DNA of 64,000 nucleotides from Sipunculus nudus. Taxonomy: Eukaryota > Annelida > Sipuncula > Golfingiida > Sipunculidae. Made by a program: the position numbers and the translations under genes. The notes below the pieces were generated by a model that was given only the letters and a program-made list of their open reading frames with translations, searched no databases and had not been told where the DNA came from. The stretch lies in the NCBI GenBank assembly GCA_026874595.1, contig CM049306.1, positions 75,763,642 through 75,827,641 on the forward strand, written 5' to 3'. This document shows, piece after piece, positions 52,601 through 61,255 of this stretch; within the stretch, counting starts at the first letter, position 1, and every line of letters begins with the position of its first letter.

Positions 52601-55600
52601 ATAATTGGTAATAATGCATGTTTTCAGGATACAAACAAATATTGGGGTCACCATCTGAACCAATGTGGTCATATACAGGGTAAACTCTTCTTTCAGAAAC
52701 TGTAATGCAAAACATGTAAAATCAGTTTTGAGAATTTTCATTATGTGCTGTACCTGTCTGATAGTGCTATTGTACCATTTTTCAGCTTAAACCATAACCT
52801 TTGACCCTTGTGATCCAAAACACATCATAGGCTCCAGCTTAAGGGTCAGAGATAAAAAAAAGTGTACATAAAGAAAGTAACACAAAAGAAAACAGAAACA
52901 TGGAGTAATGGATAGGAAAGGGTGGGTTGCTCAGATATCTACTTGTATTGCACCTGGCCTTATCTGTCAGGTAGAACTACTGTACTGAGGATCTCATATT
53001 GTCCACTTATAAACTTATGAAGACTTTTAAAGGTTCTAAGTAGAGTTAATGGGATAATCCTAATCCTTTTATCTCTTAACCCCATCAATTTAAGTGGTCA
53101 GAAGTACCAGAACAGAATGTGTGTAGGTGTGTACACACACAAACATGTATACATACACACACACATCTTCTTATACTCTGGTCCACTTTCGTCCTCAATG
53201 TTCTCTGAAACCGCGTTGTGTATGACACTGTGTTATATTAAATTTTAAAGTTAAAGGTTTTTGTTCTCACCGTGACCTTGCCAATATGAGAATAAATAAT
53301 ATTTTAATGTACACATCATTTTGATTGATTTTTGCATGGTTTTAAAATTACTCGGAGGCTACGCCAAAATCAGCTGAACTACCCTCAGTAAAGACAAGAA
53401 TACCTTCGTGCTGGCTTTCAGATCCACACAACATAAGCACGGGTGTGACACAATTGCAGGATTTAGGTCATATTGTGCAAACCTCTGTTGTCAGTGACGG
53501 ATTTAAAAATGTTTGGCTTGACGTTTGACCCAGTCACTTGGCCGCTTGCATGGTCAGAAAATGTGAAAAACATGTGTAAACATGTGACTCTTGACTTAAG
53601 AAAAGGAGGGGTCCAATCCAGGATGATCAATGACAAAACTTAATAAAGGTCCCAAGGTCTTGAAAAGGGAATGGGGGTCCAGACCACAAAAGTTGGGGGG
53701 AAAGGGCAGAACCTCCATGAGCCAAAATTCCTCATCTCATTTAATACAGCACCCAAGCCTGAAACAAAGCCCCGTTACCCCGTTTTTCAGCTAGTGTGTT
53801 ATGTAAAGGTTCTGCACTACCTGTCTATAACAACCTTCCACCTTTTCCCATAAGTGTCTGCTTAAAAAAATCTGGTATTAACTCATCCCTGATTTTTTTT
53901 ATTCTAGTTTTAACTTTAAGACAGCTTTAACCTGCTTTACAATTCTACATTAGCATGAACATATAAATTGACCCTATTTAATTCTGTGAAAGCAAACATT
54001 CTTCAACAAATTGGCCAGTCCTTTAATTAAATGTGGATAATTTTTAAGTATGTACAACAGTACCCAAGAAAAATACATTCAAATGAAATATACTTACCCC
54101 AACTGCAAATTCTTTAACAACTGTCCCACCAACGACAGACTGGACAATTTTATCTCCTGTTATAGAGGCACTTGCTAAAAATGTATCTATACAGGAGTTA
54201 AGGCTCCATATAATTTGACTGCTAACAATACTAGCAAACAGGAAACAATATATAGCATTTAACAGATGTACACACACAATGGTTCATTACTTCAAAGCAT
54301 TGATGCTGCTCAATTTGGAATAAGGGCTTGAGCTCCGTGGCCTGCTCTCATGGTTAGTGGTTTTAGCCCAGTCAGCAATGGTCTTTGTGCTGCTGGAGCT
54401 GCGCGGGCTGCTATCTCGTCTTCTTGTGGTCTCTCTTTTAAGTAAAAGAACTTTCGTTGATGGTTGATGGCTAAAGTTTGAAGTAGGACTGCTCCCACCA
54501 TGTCGCCTTTCGCAACAAGAACAGGTGGTATGAGCTTCACTGGGCTGTGTGAAGCTGAGGTGGCCATATCGACTGAGTCAGCCATGGTGAGCTGGAAACA
54601 AATCCTGCTTTTTGCTGCTCTCTACTTGAACTCTGGCATAGGTGCGGATGTAAAAGGCAAGTCAATCTGACTGATGGTAGACAGTCACATAAAGACAATC
54701 AGCATTCATGTAAATATCAGGTTGGATTAAATCTGATTATTCTTGGAAAATCTTGTATGTGTAAATGTTTCCAAAGATGACAGTCTGATGACTACACAAT
54801 GACACTTCCAATGCAATGCACATCTCAGTTGATTGATAATGCTGCATGAGGGGACAGAATAATACACTGAACACCTCGGTTACCTGTTATCATGTCTATC
54901 ATTTGAAAGCCTTGGGTAATTAATTGTTATACCATTGTATGTTACTTCTCTTTATATGGTTTATTCTGTATTCTACAATATGGATGATGATCAATGTATA
55001 AATTTAAAAACTTTGTATTTCACAATTTCTTTTCAACTGATGAAATTATAATATAAATGACAAGCTTACTTGACCTATCTGCATTTGTTATAAGATTATT
55101 TATTTGAAAGGTCTTGGGGCCAGTTTGATAAAATGAATGATTTTTTGCAAGCTTTTGATCATTTAAAGCTGATTTACTCTACATTTATCTTTAATGAATA
55201 GAACCTTACCAGTAACTTCAATGACCTAATATAATGCAGGTATCTAACAAGCATCTAGTTAATGGGCTAAAAAAACTTAAAAAGAAAGTCAGCTCTTCAA
55301 CTATTACTAACTCTGCCATATAACAGGGGTTTAACAATGCATGAAATAATGAAATGAATAGCCTTCAAAAAAAATCCAAAAACTAGCATAATTTTGGAAC
55401 TATTATTTTCAAATTTCAGATTTTAACAGATTCTATCCTTATTTGTACATGCTGTGAAGTTATATCCACAGTGCTTACAGGTAAAATCTTTCTATGGCAG
55501 AGGTTGGGCAAAATTTAAGGAACTGATTTTATATTTATGCTAATAACTAAAAAAAACAAGGCCTACAGGCCTAATGCGAACCTGTGCAAAGTTTAGGAGT

Positions 55601-58141
55601 ATGAATGGAGGTTTATTTTTAAAATTTAATATTGATCCTCCTAAGTCCTGCATATCTACCTTAGTCATTATGATTTCAGCAAAATGGACATTTCTGACCT
55701 GCAAGTTTCGGACTAGAAAATTTTAAAACCAGAATATGGGTAGTCGACAAGCCACTATGTGTATCCGCATAGATCAGAGTGGGACGGGTGAAGTGAGGCA
55801 TGGATTAAGTGGCAAGGGGAATAGAGCGTGGTGTGTTGCACATTAGCATGGATGTCTGCAGCTTAAACGTGAATGTAGGTGGTGCCACCTGTCATAAAAT
55901 TGAGAAAATTGTCCAGTATGTATAAACCTGCAAAATTTCAGGTGGATAAGTCAAACCACTGCCGAGATATGAGTGATTTTATCCCAAGGCAGATCAACAG
56001 ATGGATGCTGTGCATAAGTGGTTGCAGGTGGCGCCACCAGTTTTGCCTATAATGAAGAGCTATGTGAGATCTATACAAATGCAAAATTTTGGCCTAATCG
56101 GTAAAACTGTTCCCAAGATATGAGCTTGGATGTCAGGAGAGTAAATGTGAATGTAGGTGGCGACACCTGTCATAAAATCGAGAAAGCTGTCAAGGATTTA
56201 ATATACCTGCAACAGTTCAGGTGGATAAGTCAAACCACTGCTGAGATATGAGTGATTTTAAGCTAAGGCAGATGAACAGATGGATGCTGTGAATAAATGG
56301 TTGCAGGTGGCACCACCTGTTTTGCCTATGATGAAGAGCTATGTGAGATCTATACACATGCAAAATTTTGGCCTGATCGGTCAAACGGTTCCCGAGATAT
56401 GTGGGTTTATGTGTGGAAACAGACGCACAAATGGACACTGGGCAGCAAGAAAAGGTCAGAGGTCAACCAAAAATGAAGGCGCAGCAGTTCACGTGACCTG
56501 ATGATAAACCCGATTCGCTTAAAATGCAAACCAAGTTTTTTCAAACAGTTGAAAGATATAGTTCCAATAATCTGGGAATTCTGCATCTAAACATTATGTC
56601 CAGACGTCTAGACGCTGTGTCTAGATGTCTAAACACATTGTCATTTCTGTGAAATATTGGACAATTTGGCTGGACAGTTTCAGAGAAGAAGATTTTTAAA
56701 GGTTTTTATAAGCTTTTTCTCTATAAAATCTAAATTAATGCAGATACCAAATAATAAGCTCCAGGGCACCAAGTTTCACATGTGACGAATTCTTACATGT
56801 AATTTAGAGCTGCTAGCTCAGACAGTTTCTGACTTATAGCCATAGACAGCAGAAAGCCAGCCCTGGACGACGGACGGCTGACAACGGACGGACGATGCTG
56901 CGCCATCGCATAAGCTCACAGGTTCGCTAAAAAGATATAATTTTGGGTATACAATTCAATCTTGATTATAAAAAGTTGTATCCCTGAAAAAATATCACTA
57001 GCTTTGACAATTCTCATTCTAAGTGAGTAAATATCTTTCCTGATTTTTACAAAATATTATATTTAGGCCCATAACTTCAAGAAATTAATCAATACTGACC
57101 TAATTTCTGGTATATATAGGAAATATAAAGAGGAATATATATAAGTGTAACAATGGGTTTTGAAATGAAATTTGAGGTTTTCCCTAAATTTCTTGAAGGA
57201 ACAAAGTCGTAGGGACCCAATTTTCGCTATAGTAGGAGATTTTGGGGTCATCTTACAGTATGCCAAATTTTGGATATGTAGATCCAATGGTTTCAAAACA
57301 TGCCCTGTTAATGGACTGCCGGACGGCGGACAAAGGATCATCGCTATAGCTCAGATGACATAGTCAGCTGAGCTAATAAAGCATTAACTGATCATTGTAG
57401 ATGGTAGCCCTGGTGGGGAAACAAATGTGACAGAAGAGACAGAAGTATTAGGTGACACTATATTGGCAACAATAAGGTTTAAACAAAGGTTTGGGTCAGT
57501 TTATGAATCTGGATATCTGAAAATTTGAAAATGACAATACAGGAGTTATCTGGTGCCATTTAACAACATTTTTGGTTTGCTGTTTTTAACCTGGTTTTTA
57601 TGTTAAACTCTGTACATTCTGGCCAATTTTCCAGAAGACTTTCACTAAATTCTAAGTCACATGTATGCTCAAAAACACTGTCTTTCCAGGATATTTCAGG
57701 CCTGCATTTGTACTGGACATAACCACATTTTACAGGACTTTTCAGGAGACCAAGGACATGTACAAACCCTGCAAAATGGCAGTGATAAACAAGACAGAGA
57801 GAAACATCATTCCCTTACTTGCTCAAATTAACTTACATTATTCATGATAAAATACATGTGCTTTTTTTAAAGAAAGACAAAAATTTCCTATTAAAATAAT
57901 AACCGAATCAAGAATCAAATCGAAGATAAAGAATCAATATATGAATCGATTCAAAGGCCCATCACAATACACAGGATCAATCTTCCACGCAAGTCTGTGG
58001 AAGAGAAAGGATACTGTCTGTGCTCCAGCACAGTGAATAGACATTTCCTGAGTGTGGGTTAAACTGGCTGATGCTGCCATACCCACTACAGTCCCAGAGC
58101 TTGATACAGTCCCCTGCTGAAGCTAGTTTCAGATCTGTCAT
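37503..58141 (-). CDS. NEDD1: NEDD1 gamma-tubulin ring complex targeting factor (whole gene)
   Basis: NEDD1 docks gamma-tubulin ring complexes at centrosomes and, through augmin, on spindle microtubules. Twelve coding exons, listed separately, join in frame over GT..AG introns to 668 residues, against 660 in human. Residues 1 to about 302 form the WD40 propeller: LKLASAGDCIKLWD, FLASASITGDKIV, YLAAGSTKGLISVWDLK, YVASGSETGQIILHN, LLGSVSNDGAVNLWD, MLMISVGLDKKIVCYD and LAVGSTRGKVHIYDLR mark successive blades. Residues 303 to about 580 are Ser/Pro/Gly/Lys-rich and poorly conserved, where human NEDD1 carries its mitotic phosphosites. Residues about 585-668 are helical and match the human gamma-tubulin-binding tail (SQFIANMIEEALEEMREQI; ending AEVERLREENKQLKRKY). 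No break is seen. It converges on EOGT with 7 kb between stop codons. Confidence 0.96.
37608..38519. other. NEDD1 intron 11
   Basis: Nothing else seen. Confidence 0.4.
38520..38809 (-). CDS. NEDD1: NEDD1 coding exon 11 (gamma-tubulin-binding helix)
   Basis: Residues 538-634: Ser/Pro/Ala-rich lead (with an AEAAAAEG run), then FHSQFIANMIEEALEEMREQ and IRRDVLGVQMEMLRQFQIQK. The second half matches human IRFIQNMIQETLDDFREACHRDIVNLQVEM. GC-richer than flanking introns, as expected for coding. Acceptor TTAGCAG, donor GTAAAC, phase 0. The plus-strand open frame over it is an antisense shadow. Confidence 0.95.
39644..39800 (-). CDS. NEDD1: NEDD1 coding exon 10
   Basis: Residues 486-538: VPSHDPMSSLSPRSFGSTSG, then a Ser/Gly/Lys-rich stretch to PPLSKG. 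Low-complexity linker; called from phase, splice sites (CTACACAG acceptor, GTATAA donor) and position. Phase 1. Confidence 0.88.
39801..41099. other. NEDD1 intron 9, distal part
   Basis: No feature recognised. Confidence 0.4.
41100..41770 (-). repeat. Dispersed repeat, ~140-280-bp units with GGTGCCACCAGTC
   Basis: Phrases recur at irregular steps: GATGGACGCCACGC, TTGCAGATGGCGCCAAC, GATATCCAAGATCTATGGACATG and AATTTCAGGCCAATACA. They resemble the GGTGGCGCCACC units at 5640-6760 and 55550-56930 and may be a distant member. Short overlapping open frames here are repeat-derived. Confidence 0.65.
41911..42083 (-). CDS. NEDD1: NEDD1 coding exon 9
   Basis: Residues 428-485: DRIFSPEPNSSNRKSRGDSS, then a Ser/Asn/Gly-rich run to SPEEKKLQ. 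Several Ser-Pro pairs. Acceptor TTTCACAG, donor GTAGGG, phase 0. Confidence 0.92.
42084..44901. other. NEDD1 intron 8, no further gene
   Basis: AT-rich. A 121-codon minus-strand frame at 42648-43013 has no domain I recognise and no splice support. A palindromic block TATCATGATA-type at 43261-43310 is possibly a worn MITE end. Confidence 0.35.
44902..45045 (-). CDS. NEDD1: NEDD1 coding exon 8
   Basis: Residues 380-428: TSASPMSNQHLISLDYSSEN, then to GHVDGGLFS. Linker region. Acceptor TTTCTGTAG, donor GTACAC (weak), phase 1. The join to exon 9 restores a continuous LFSDRIFSPEP phrase. Confidence 0.85.
45512..45613 (-). CDS. NEDD1: NEDD1 coding exon 7
   Basis: Residues 346-379: GLTDKTNYIDYNQGPQPGGR, then NSYEPNEIFSVISD. 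The EIFSVISD end resembles the human GDMFSPIRDD motif. Acceptor TTTGCAG, donor GTAAGTTA, phase 1. Confidence 0.9.
45614..46648. other. NEDD1 intron 6
   Basis: No other feature recognised. Confidence 0.4.
46649..46778 (-). CDS. NEDD1: NEDD1 coding exon 6
   Basis: Residues 303-346: NDVGGKGTTKSLSGAKKSSS, then a Lys/Asp-rich run to PGPDERG. First exon after the propeller; basic Ser-rich linker. Acceptor TTATTTCAG, donor GTAGGA, phase 1. Confidence 0.9.
47331..48988 (+). repeat. GCTCAGCTGA-family repeat in NEDD1 intron 5
   Basis: Left end AACAAGGGACCTATGGGTCAC, then GCTCAGCTGA; right end TCAGCTGAGCTAAAAAT, so the ends are inverted over GCTCAGCTGA. The right 700 bases (from 48281) match 62431-63121 nearly base for base in places (TGAAGTGTGAAAATAGG, CCTAGGTCTTACGG, GTGCCACATCTACGGACGG). 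Contains a poly-G run. The centre may be composite. Confidence 0.75.
48076..48098. repeat. Poly-G tract
   Basis: Twenty-three G in a row, preceded by GGGGT; potential G-quadruplex on the strand opposite NEDD1. Confidence 0.9.
49099..49300 (-). CDS. NEDD1: NEDD1 coding exon 5 (last WD40 blade)
   Basis: Residues 235-302: TAVRTMVAESPLTSIDLMWD, then GVTLAVGSTRGKVHIYDLRQ and AGHKSSVQALAFQNK. Matches human PLTAVDFMPDGATLAIGSSRGKIYQYDLR. Acceptor TTTACCAG lies in the first unit of a tandem repeat. Donor GTAAGTG, phase 0. Confidence 0.96.
49304..49620 (-). repeat. 45-bp tandem repeat abutting NEDD1 exon 5 acceptor
   Basis: Seven units; the AAACAAATAAAG block begins at 49306, 49351, 49396, 49442, 49487, 49531 and 49576 (steps of 44-46). 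On the gene's strand every unit reads CTTTATTTGTTTAG or close to it, that is, a pyrimidine run followed by AG, like a 3' splice site. The real acceptor of exon 5 is in the unit nearest the exon. Confidence 0.92.
49621..50353. other. NEDD1 intron 4, distal part
   Basis: AT-rich, nothing recognised. Confidence 0.4.
50354..50724 (-). CDS. NEDD1: NEDD1 coding exon 4 (central WD40 blades)
   Basis: Residues 112-235: DHKGAITSIQFNWNDTYVAS, then GSETGQIILHN, KKSLLGSVSNDGAVNLWD, SHKAPATGLVFSPLNEML and VGLDKKIVCYDVQGK. Strong match to human (YNWNDCYIASGSLSGEIILH; KKSLLGSVSDNGIVTLWD; HKAPASGICFSPVNELL). The most conserved exon of the gene. Acceptor CGTTTCAG, donor GTAAGTAT, phase 2. Confidence 0.98.
50725..51676. 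other. NEDD1 intron 3
   Basis: Contains two GGGGGGTTA-type short G runs near 50803-50878; otherwise nothing recognised. Confidence 0.4.
51677..51793 (-). CDS. NEDD1: NEDD1 coding exon 3
   Basis: Residues 73-111: DCRTCIALNSGSRYLAAGST, then KGLISVWDLKTNTLRKTYK. Matches human QTCVNLNSTSMYLVSGGLNNTVNIWDLK. Acceptor TATTGCAG, donor GTAAGTG, phase 0. Confidence 0.96.
51794..54097. other. NEDD1 intron 2
   Basis: No gene or named repeat. Short AC-rich stretch at 53133-53164. Confidence 0.4.
54098..54186 (-). CDS. NEDD1: NEDD1 coding exon 2
   Basis: Residues 43-72: NTFLASASITGDKIVQSVVG, then GTVVKEFAVG. Joining with exon 1 gives CWSTDNTFLASASITGDKIV, a close match to human CWSSNNNFLVTASSSGDKIV. Acceptor CTGTATAG at 54187; a second, stronger-looking acceptor (TTTGCTAG) lies 69 bases upstream but would spoil the blade. 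Donor GTAAGTAT, phase 0. Confidence 0.92.
54256..54610 (-). other. Unexplained open stretch in NEDD1 intron 1
   Basis: On the minus strand, TTTGTTTCCAG is followed by CTCACCATGG, a textbook start context, and a 91-codon frame ending ..ALIPN. Another frame of the same stretch is open, Ser/Arg-rich, and ends at a fair donor (GAA|GTAATG). Neither frame matches anything I know, and neither fits the phase of the confirmed exon 2 acceptor. Could be an alternative first exon, a worn retrocopy, or chance. Confidence 0.3.
55376..57377 (+). repeat. GCTCAGCTGA-family repeat, interrupted copy in NEDD1 intron 1
   Basis: The left piece (55376-55548) matches 48281-48460 and 62431-62610, and the right piece (about 56936-57377) continues the same family from TAATTTTGGGTATACAAT to TAGTCAGCTGAGCTAA. 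A different repeat lies between them. This copy is more diverged than the other two. Confidence 0.8.
55550..56930 (+). repeat. Inner repeat with GCGAACCTGTG inverted ends
   Basis: GCGAACCTGTG at 55576-55586 and its exact reverse complement CACAGGTTCGC at 56917-56927 mark the ends. The interior has two to three units with GTAGGTGGCGCCACCTGTC, AAATTTCAGGTGGATAAGTC, GAGATATGAGTGATTTTA and CAACAGATGGATGCTGTG phrases, the reverse complement of the family at 5640-6760. A run of GACGGACG copies precedes the right end. It splits the outer repeat. Confidence 0.85.
57378..58014. other. NEDD1 intron 1, proximal part
   Basis: Includes an ATCGATTC / GAATCAA-rich patch at 57895-57975 ending CCCATCACAATAC, reminiscent of a hAT-type end, immediately before the exon. 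No partner end found. Confidence 0.35.
58015..58141 (-). CDS. NEDD1: NEDD1 coding exon 1
   Basis: Residues 1-42: MTDLKLASAGDCIKLWDCSG, then SISQFNPHSGNVYSLCWSTD. Matches the human start NLRFASSGDDIKIWDASS and FNPHTS..ISSICWSS. ATG at 58141-58139 in AACAATG context. Donor GTATCC at 58014, phase 1. No long open frame covers it, so it is easy to overlook. Confidence 0.94.
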
Positions 58142-58236
58142 TGTGACCTTCTGCAAGTTCTGGCCTGTTCCCTCTAAGCATCACTGACCTACTCAAATTT
58201 CATTTCAATAGGTCGCTCCCCAACACTGTTCCTCAG
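58142..58236 (-). promoter_or_regulatory. NEDD1 5' UTR part of first coding exon
   Basis: A good acceptor (TTTTTTCTTGCAG) ends at 58237, 95 bases before the start codon, so the exon probably begins at 58236 and at least one noncoding exon lies further upstream (above 58.24 kb). The promoter itself was not located. Confidence 0.55.
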
Positions 58237-60956
58237 CTGCAAGAAAAAATATTAGTTATTACTAGGTTGTAAGTCTAATATTATGACTCTGACAATTAAA
58301 AATAGTATTTCTTATATATCCAAACATATTTAAGAATACTGATAATTTAAAGGAACACTTCCTAAAGAATACACTGATTATGTTCAAGATACTGTTTTTA
58401 ATTTATGAACTGGACATCAATAATAAGTTTATTAAATGTGATTAGCCCTCTGTTTGTTTGTCCATCTTGGATTTAAAACTGGAAGCAAAATTTTGTGAGT
58501 GGACAACTGGAGAGCATTATTTTGCTATATTTGACTAATTTGTCTCTAGGGTAAACAAAGGTTAGCTTTGGTGCATTTTTTAAACATTGTTGTGAAAAAA
58601 CAGGTGGACAGGGGTAGTGGAATGGAGTAGGGGAGGGGGGATTGAATATCAGACACTTTTAGCTTTGATGGCTTACCACTCTGCGACTTTTATAAAATCA
58701 AAACAATGCCAGTTTCCAGGTATCATTTTTAACCTCGTGAACACAAAACTTTGTTAAATATCAAACAAGCATAGGTCACATACCATCTTGTACAAAAATT
58801 TGGATGAGACAAAGTGCGAGTTTCCCTGGGTCATATTTGACACCACCAGGGTAATACTGGATATCCTGCAAAGCAGCGGTACCTAGCACAGGGACTGAAT
58901 GCTGTATCAAGGGAAACTGACAGCCAGTACCAATGCCACTAAAAGTGCAAAACATCTGCTTAAGTCTAGGCCTTTTGATGAACACAATCGCTCTCATGCT
59001 CCTAAGCACCAGTAAAACCCAAGTTGATAGCTCTTTCAATTGCGCCCATAGGATTTAGAACTCAGTGGGTGACACACCATCACTCGTCTTCACTGCTGTA
59101 GATTGGAGGAAACGAGGTGATGTAGCCAACTGCAGAGCTGTCAACTCATAAGTGGAACATTCCGCAGTAAAATGGGCCTTTACCTATTTATCTGGTCTCT
59201 CCTCAATTACTCATCAGCAACTAGTTAAATGTTTACACAGATACATATATTTGAATACCTTGGCATAGGTTCTCCATCTACCCTAAAGAAGACAATAAAG
59301 AATGGATTATTGCTGGTGCAGGCCTGTCCCAATACAAGCACTGTCAGACAAATATCATGTCCCAAGAGCCAGGAGTTAGGATATCAGGTCATTTGCAAGA
59401 GTATAAAGAATTCATTCGTTGCCTTAATTAGCAAAATTCAAATACATGATAGAGTGTTCCGATTCAGTTGCTGCTTGAAGCATTTGCTGCCACTAGTGCA
59501 AGTGCCACTATATTTTTTGTGAGCATTTCTGCCCTGTCCTACAGTTTGTCAACTCTGTCACAAAGAATTATACAGAGGTCAAAATGTTGAGAAAATATCC
59601 TAGGAAAGTGATTTTCACTGAAAATAATAGCTTTCCCTAGTAAAGCAGTGGTAAAAATTGATTTCCCCGATTTTAAAATAGCTTATGCTCATATATTGAT
59701 GGTAAATCATCAATGAAAGGTGCCCTACAGGATCTTGGGAAACTTTCCCGATCAGGGCCAAGGATTCAGAAATAACAAACATGGCTGCCCCCATTGATTG
59801 AACAGATGAACATAGCCGTTTCTTCTGTAATATTGATAACAAAAGGGGGGCAAACTTTGGGAAAATTTGTATAGATCTGATTTCAAGTTTTGGGCTTTCC
59901 AATAATGAGTCAGATCTGCGGGAAAGTGACCCTTTGTATCAATTTCCCCAACAGTTTTTACTTTCCATGACGTTTTCAAAGCTTTTCCCACCAGGAAAGT
60001 AAGATTTGACAAAGTTTTTCCGTGCTTGTTATAATTTTCCCTTTGGAAAGCAACATTTCAACCCTAGTAATATCCAAGCAAATTGAAAGTAACATATTTA
60101 TATCTAAATAAAAAAAGCCAAATACAAAATGTTGTATGATCATACTTTATCCATGTAACTCTGTTTTAATCATTTTAAACATGTAAGAAGCATAAGATGT
60201 GAGCCTTTAATGTCTTCATTCTGGTGAGCAGAAATTAACATGTCATCTTCCTCACAGCTTATTTATTTTCAGAAATGAATAAATGGGTAAACTCTTATTA
60301 TATTCATGAAAAACATGTATTTTTTTTAAATCTTAAATAACTTGCTTATAACATGAATATTAAAACAAGGGACCCATGGGTTACAGCACTAAGCTATTAT
60401 AATTTATATATGATCACAAAATACAATTTGGAAGAGGGTGTAGGCAAATGCTGTTTTTTTTTTGTGGTAATATAAGCTGTATCACCAGATGGTGTTTAAC
60501 TCAAGTTATGTAAGATTTAGATAAAATCCTGGGAGTGGGATGAGGATTGGTGTCATTTATATTATTTACATTTGGAAACGGAGTGCTATGGTCACACAGG
60601 TCTGGACTTGGCCAAAATAACTTTATCTACATTGCAGTATAAGTATTTAAAAAAATGTCCAATATGAGTCATGTTAATTATCATCCTATTTTTACAAACA
60701 AGTTAACTGTTATTAAATAATTACAGATTATCCCTACCACTCATTGTGCCAAATATAATTTAAATTAAAAAATAAAAAAATAAAATTATAACAGTATCAT
60801 CAGAAAAGATTTTTTAAAATAATATAAAATTTTGAAATAAATGATTATTTAAATAATATTATGAATGCATTCATTAATATTTTCTGAAAGTATTTGCATT
60901 TGTATTAAAATATTTTTTTATTCCTGTATATATATATTTGTATTTATAATCACTGA
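58237..60956. other. Upstream of NEDD1; no gene recognised
   Basis: No domain-bearing frame is seen. An 87-codon minus-strand frame at 58776-59039 ends in ALQDIQYYPGGVKYDPG-like sequence that reads like worn coding but cannot be named. AACAAGGGACCCATGGG at 60365 is a solo left end of the GCTCAGCTGA family. Confidence 0.35.
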
Positions 60957-61255
60957 TAGTGGTGGGAGTCGGTTCCTTTTTCATAATCGATCATCGGTTA
61001 GAGCAAACGTTTCAGACAAATATATGCAATTATCAAAGAAATATGCAGTTATCTGTGAAACTGTACCTACATTTCCCCGGCAGGTATTCTCCTCAAGAGT
61101 GTAACGATCCTTCCACGTATATAGACTAATTTTAAGGAACAAATTTAATGATCGGCAACGAAAGAGCATCTAAGGATGTTAGGCCTATAAAGGGGCTGTT
61201 TTTCTAGCACATGAAGGCAGAAGGCCCAGGTGCGCTTGGGGCAGATCATACCAAA

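Noticed and set aside
54310-54585. 91-codon minus-strand frame with a perfect start context as the NEDD1 N terminus
   Set aside because: It has no WD40-like sequence and stops before the donor. The exon at 58015-58141 gives the expected first blade and joins exon 2 in the right phase.
58776-59039. 87-codon minus-strand frame upstream of NEDD1
   Set aside because: The end of the frame reads like worn coding sequence, but I cannot assign a family and there is no donor or acceptor that links it to NEDD1.
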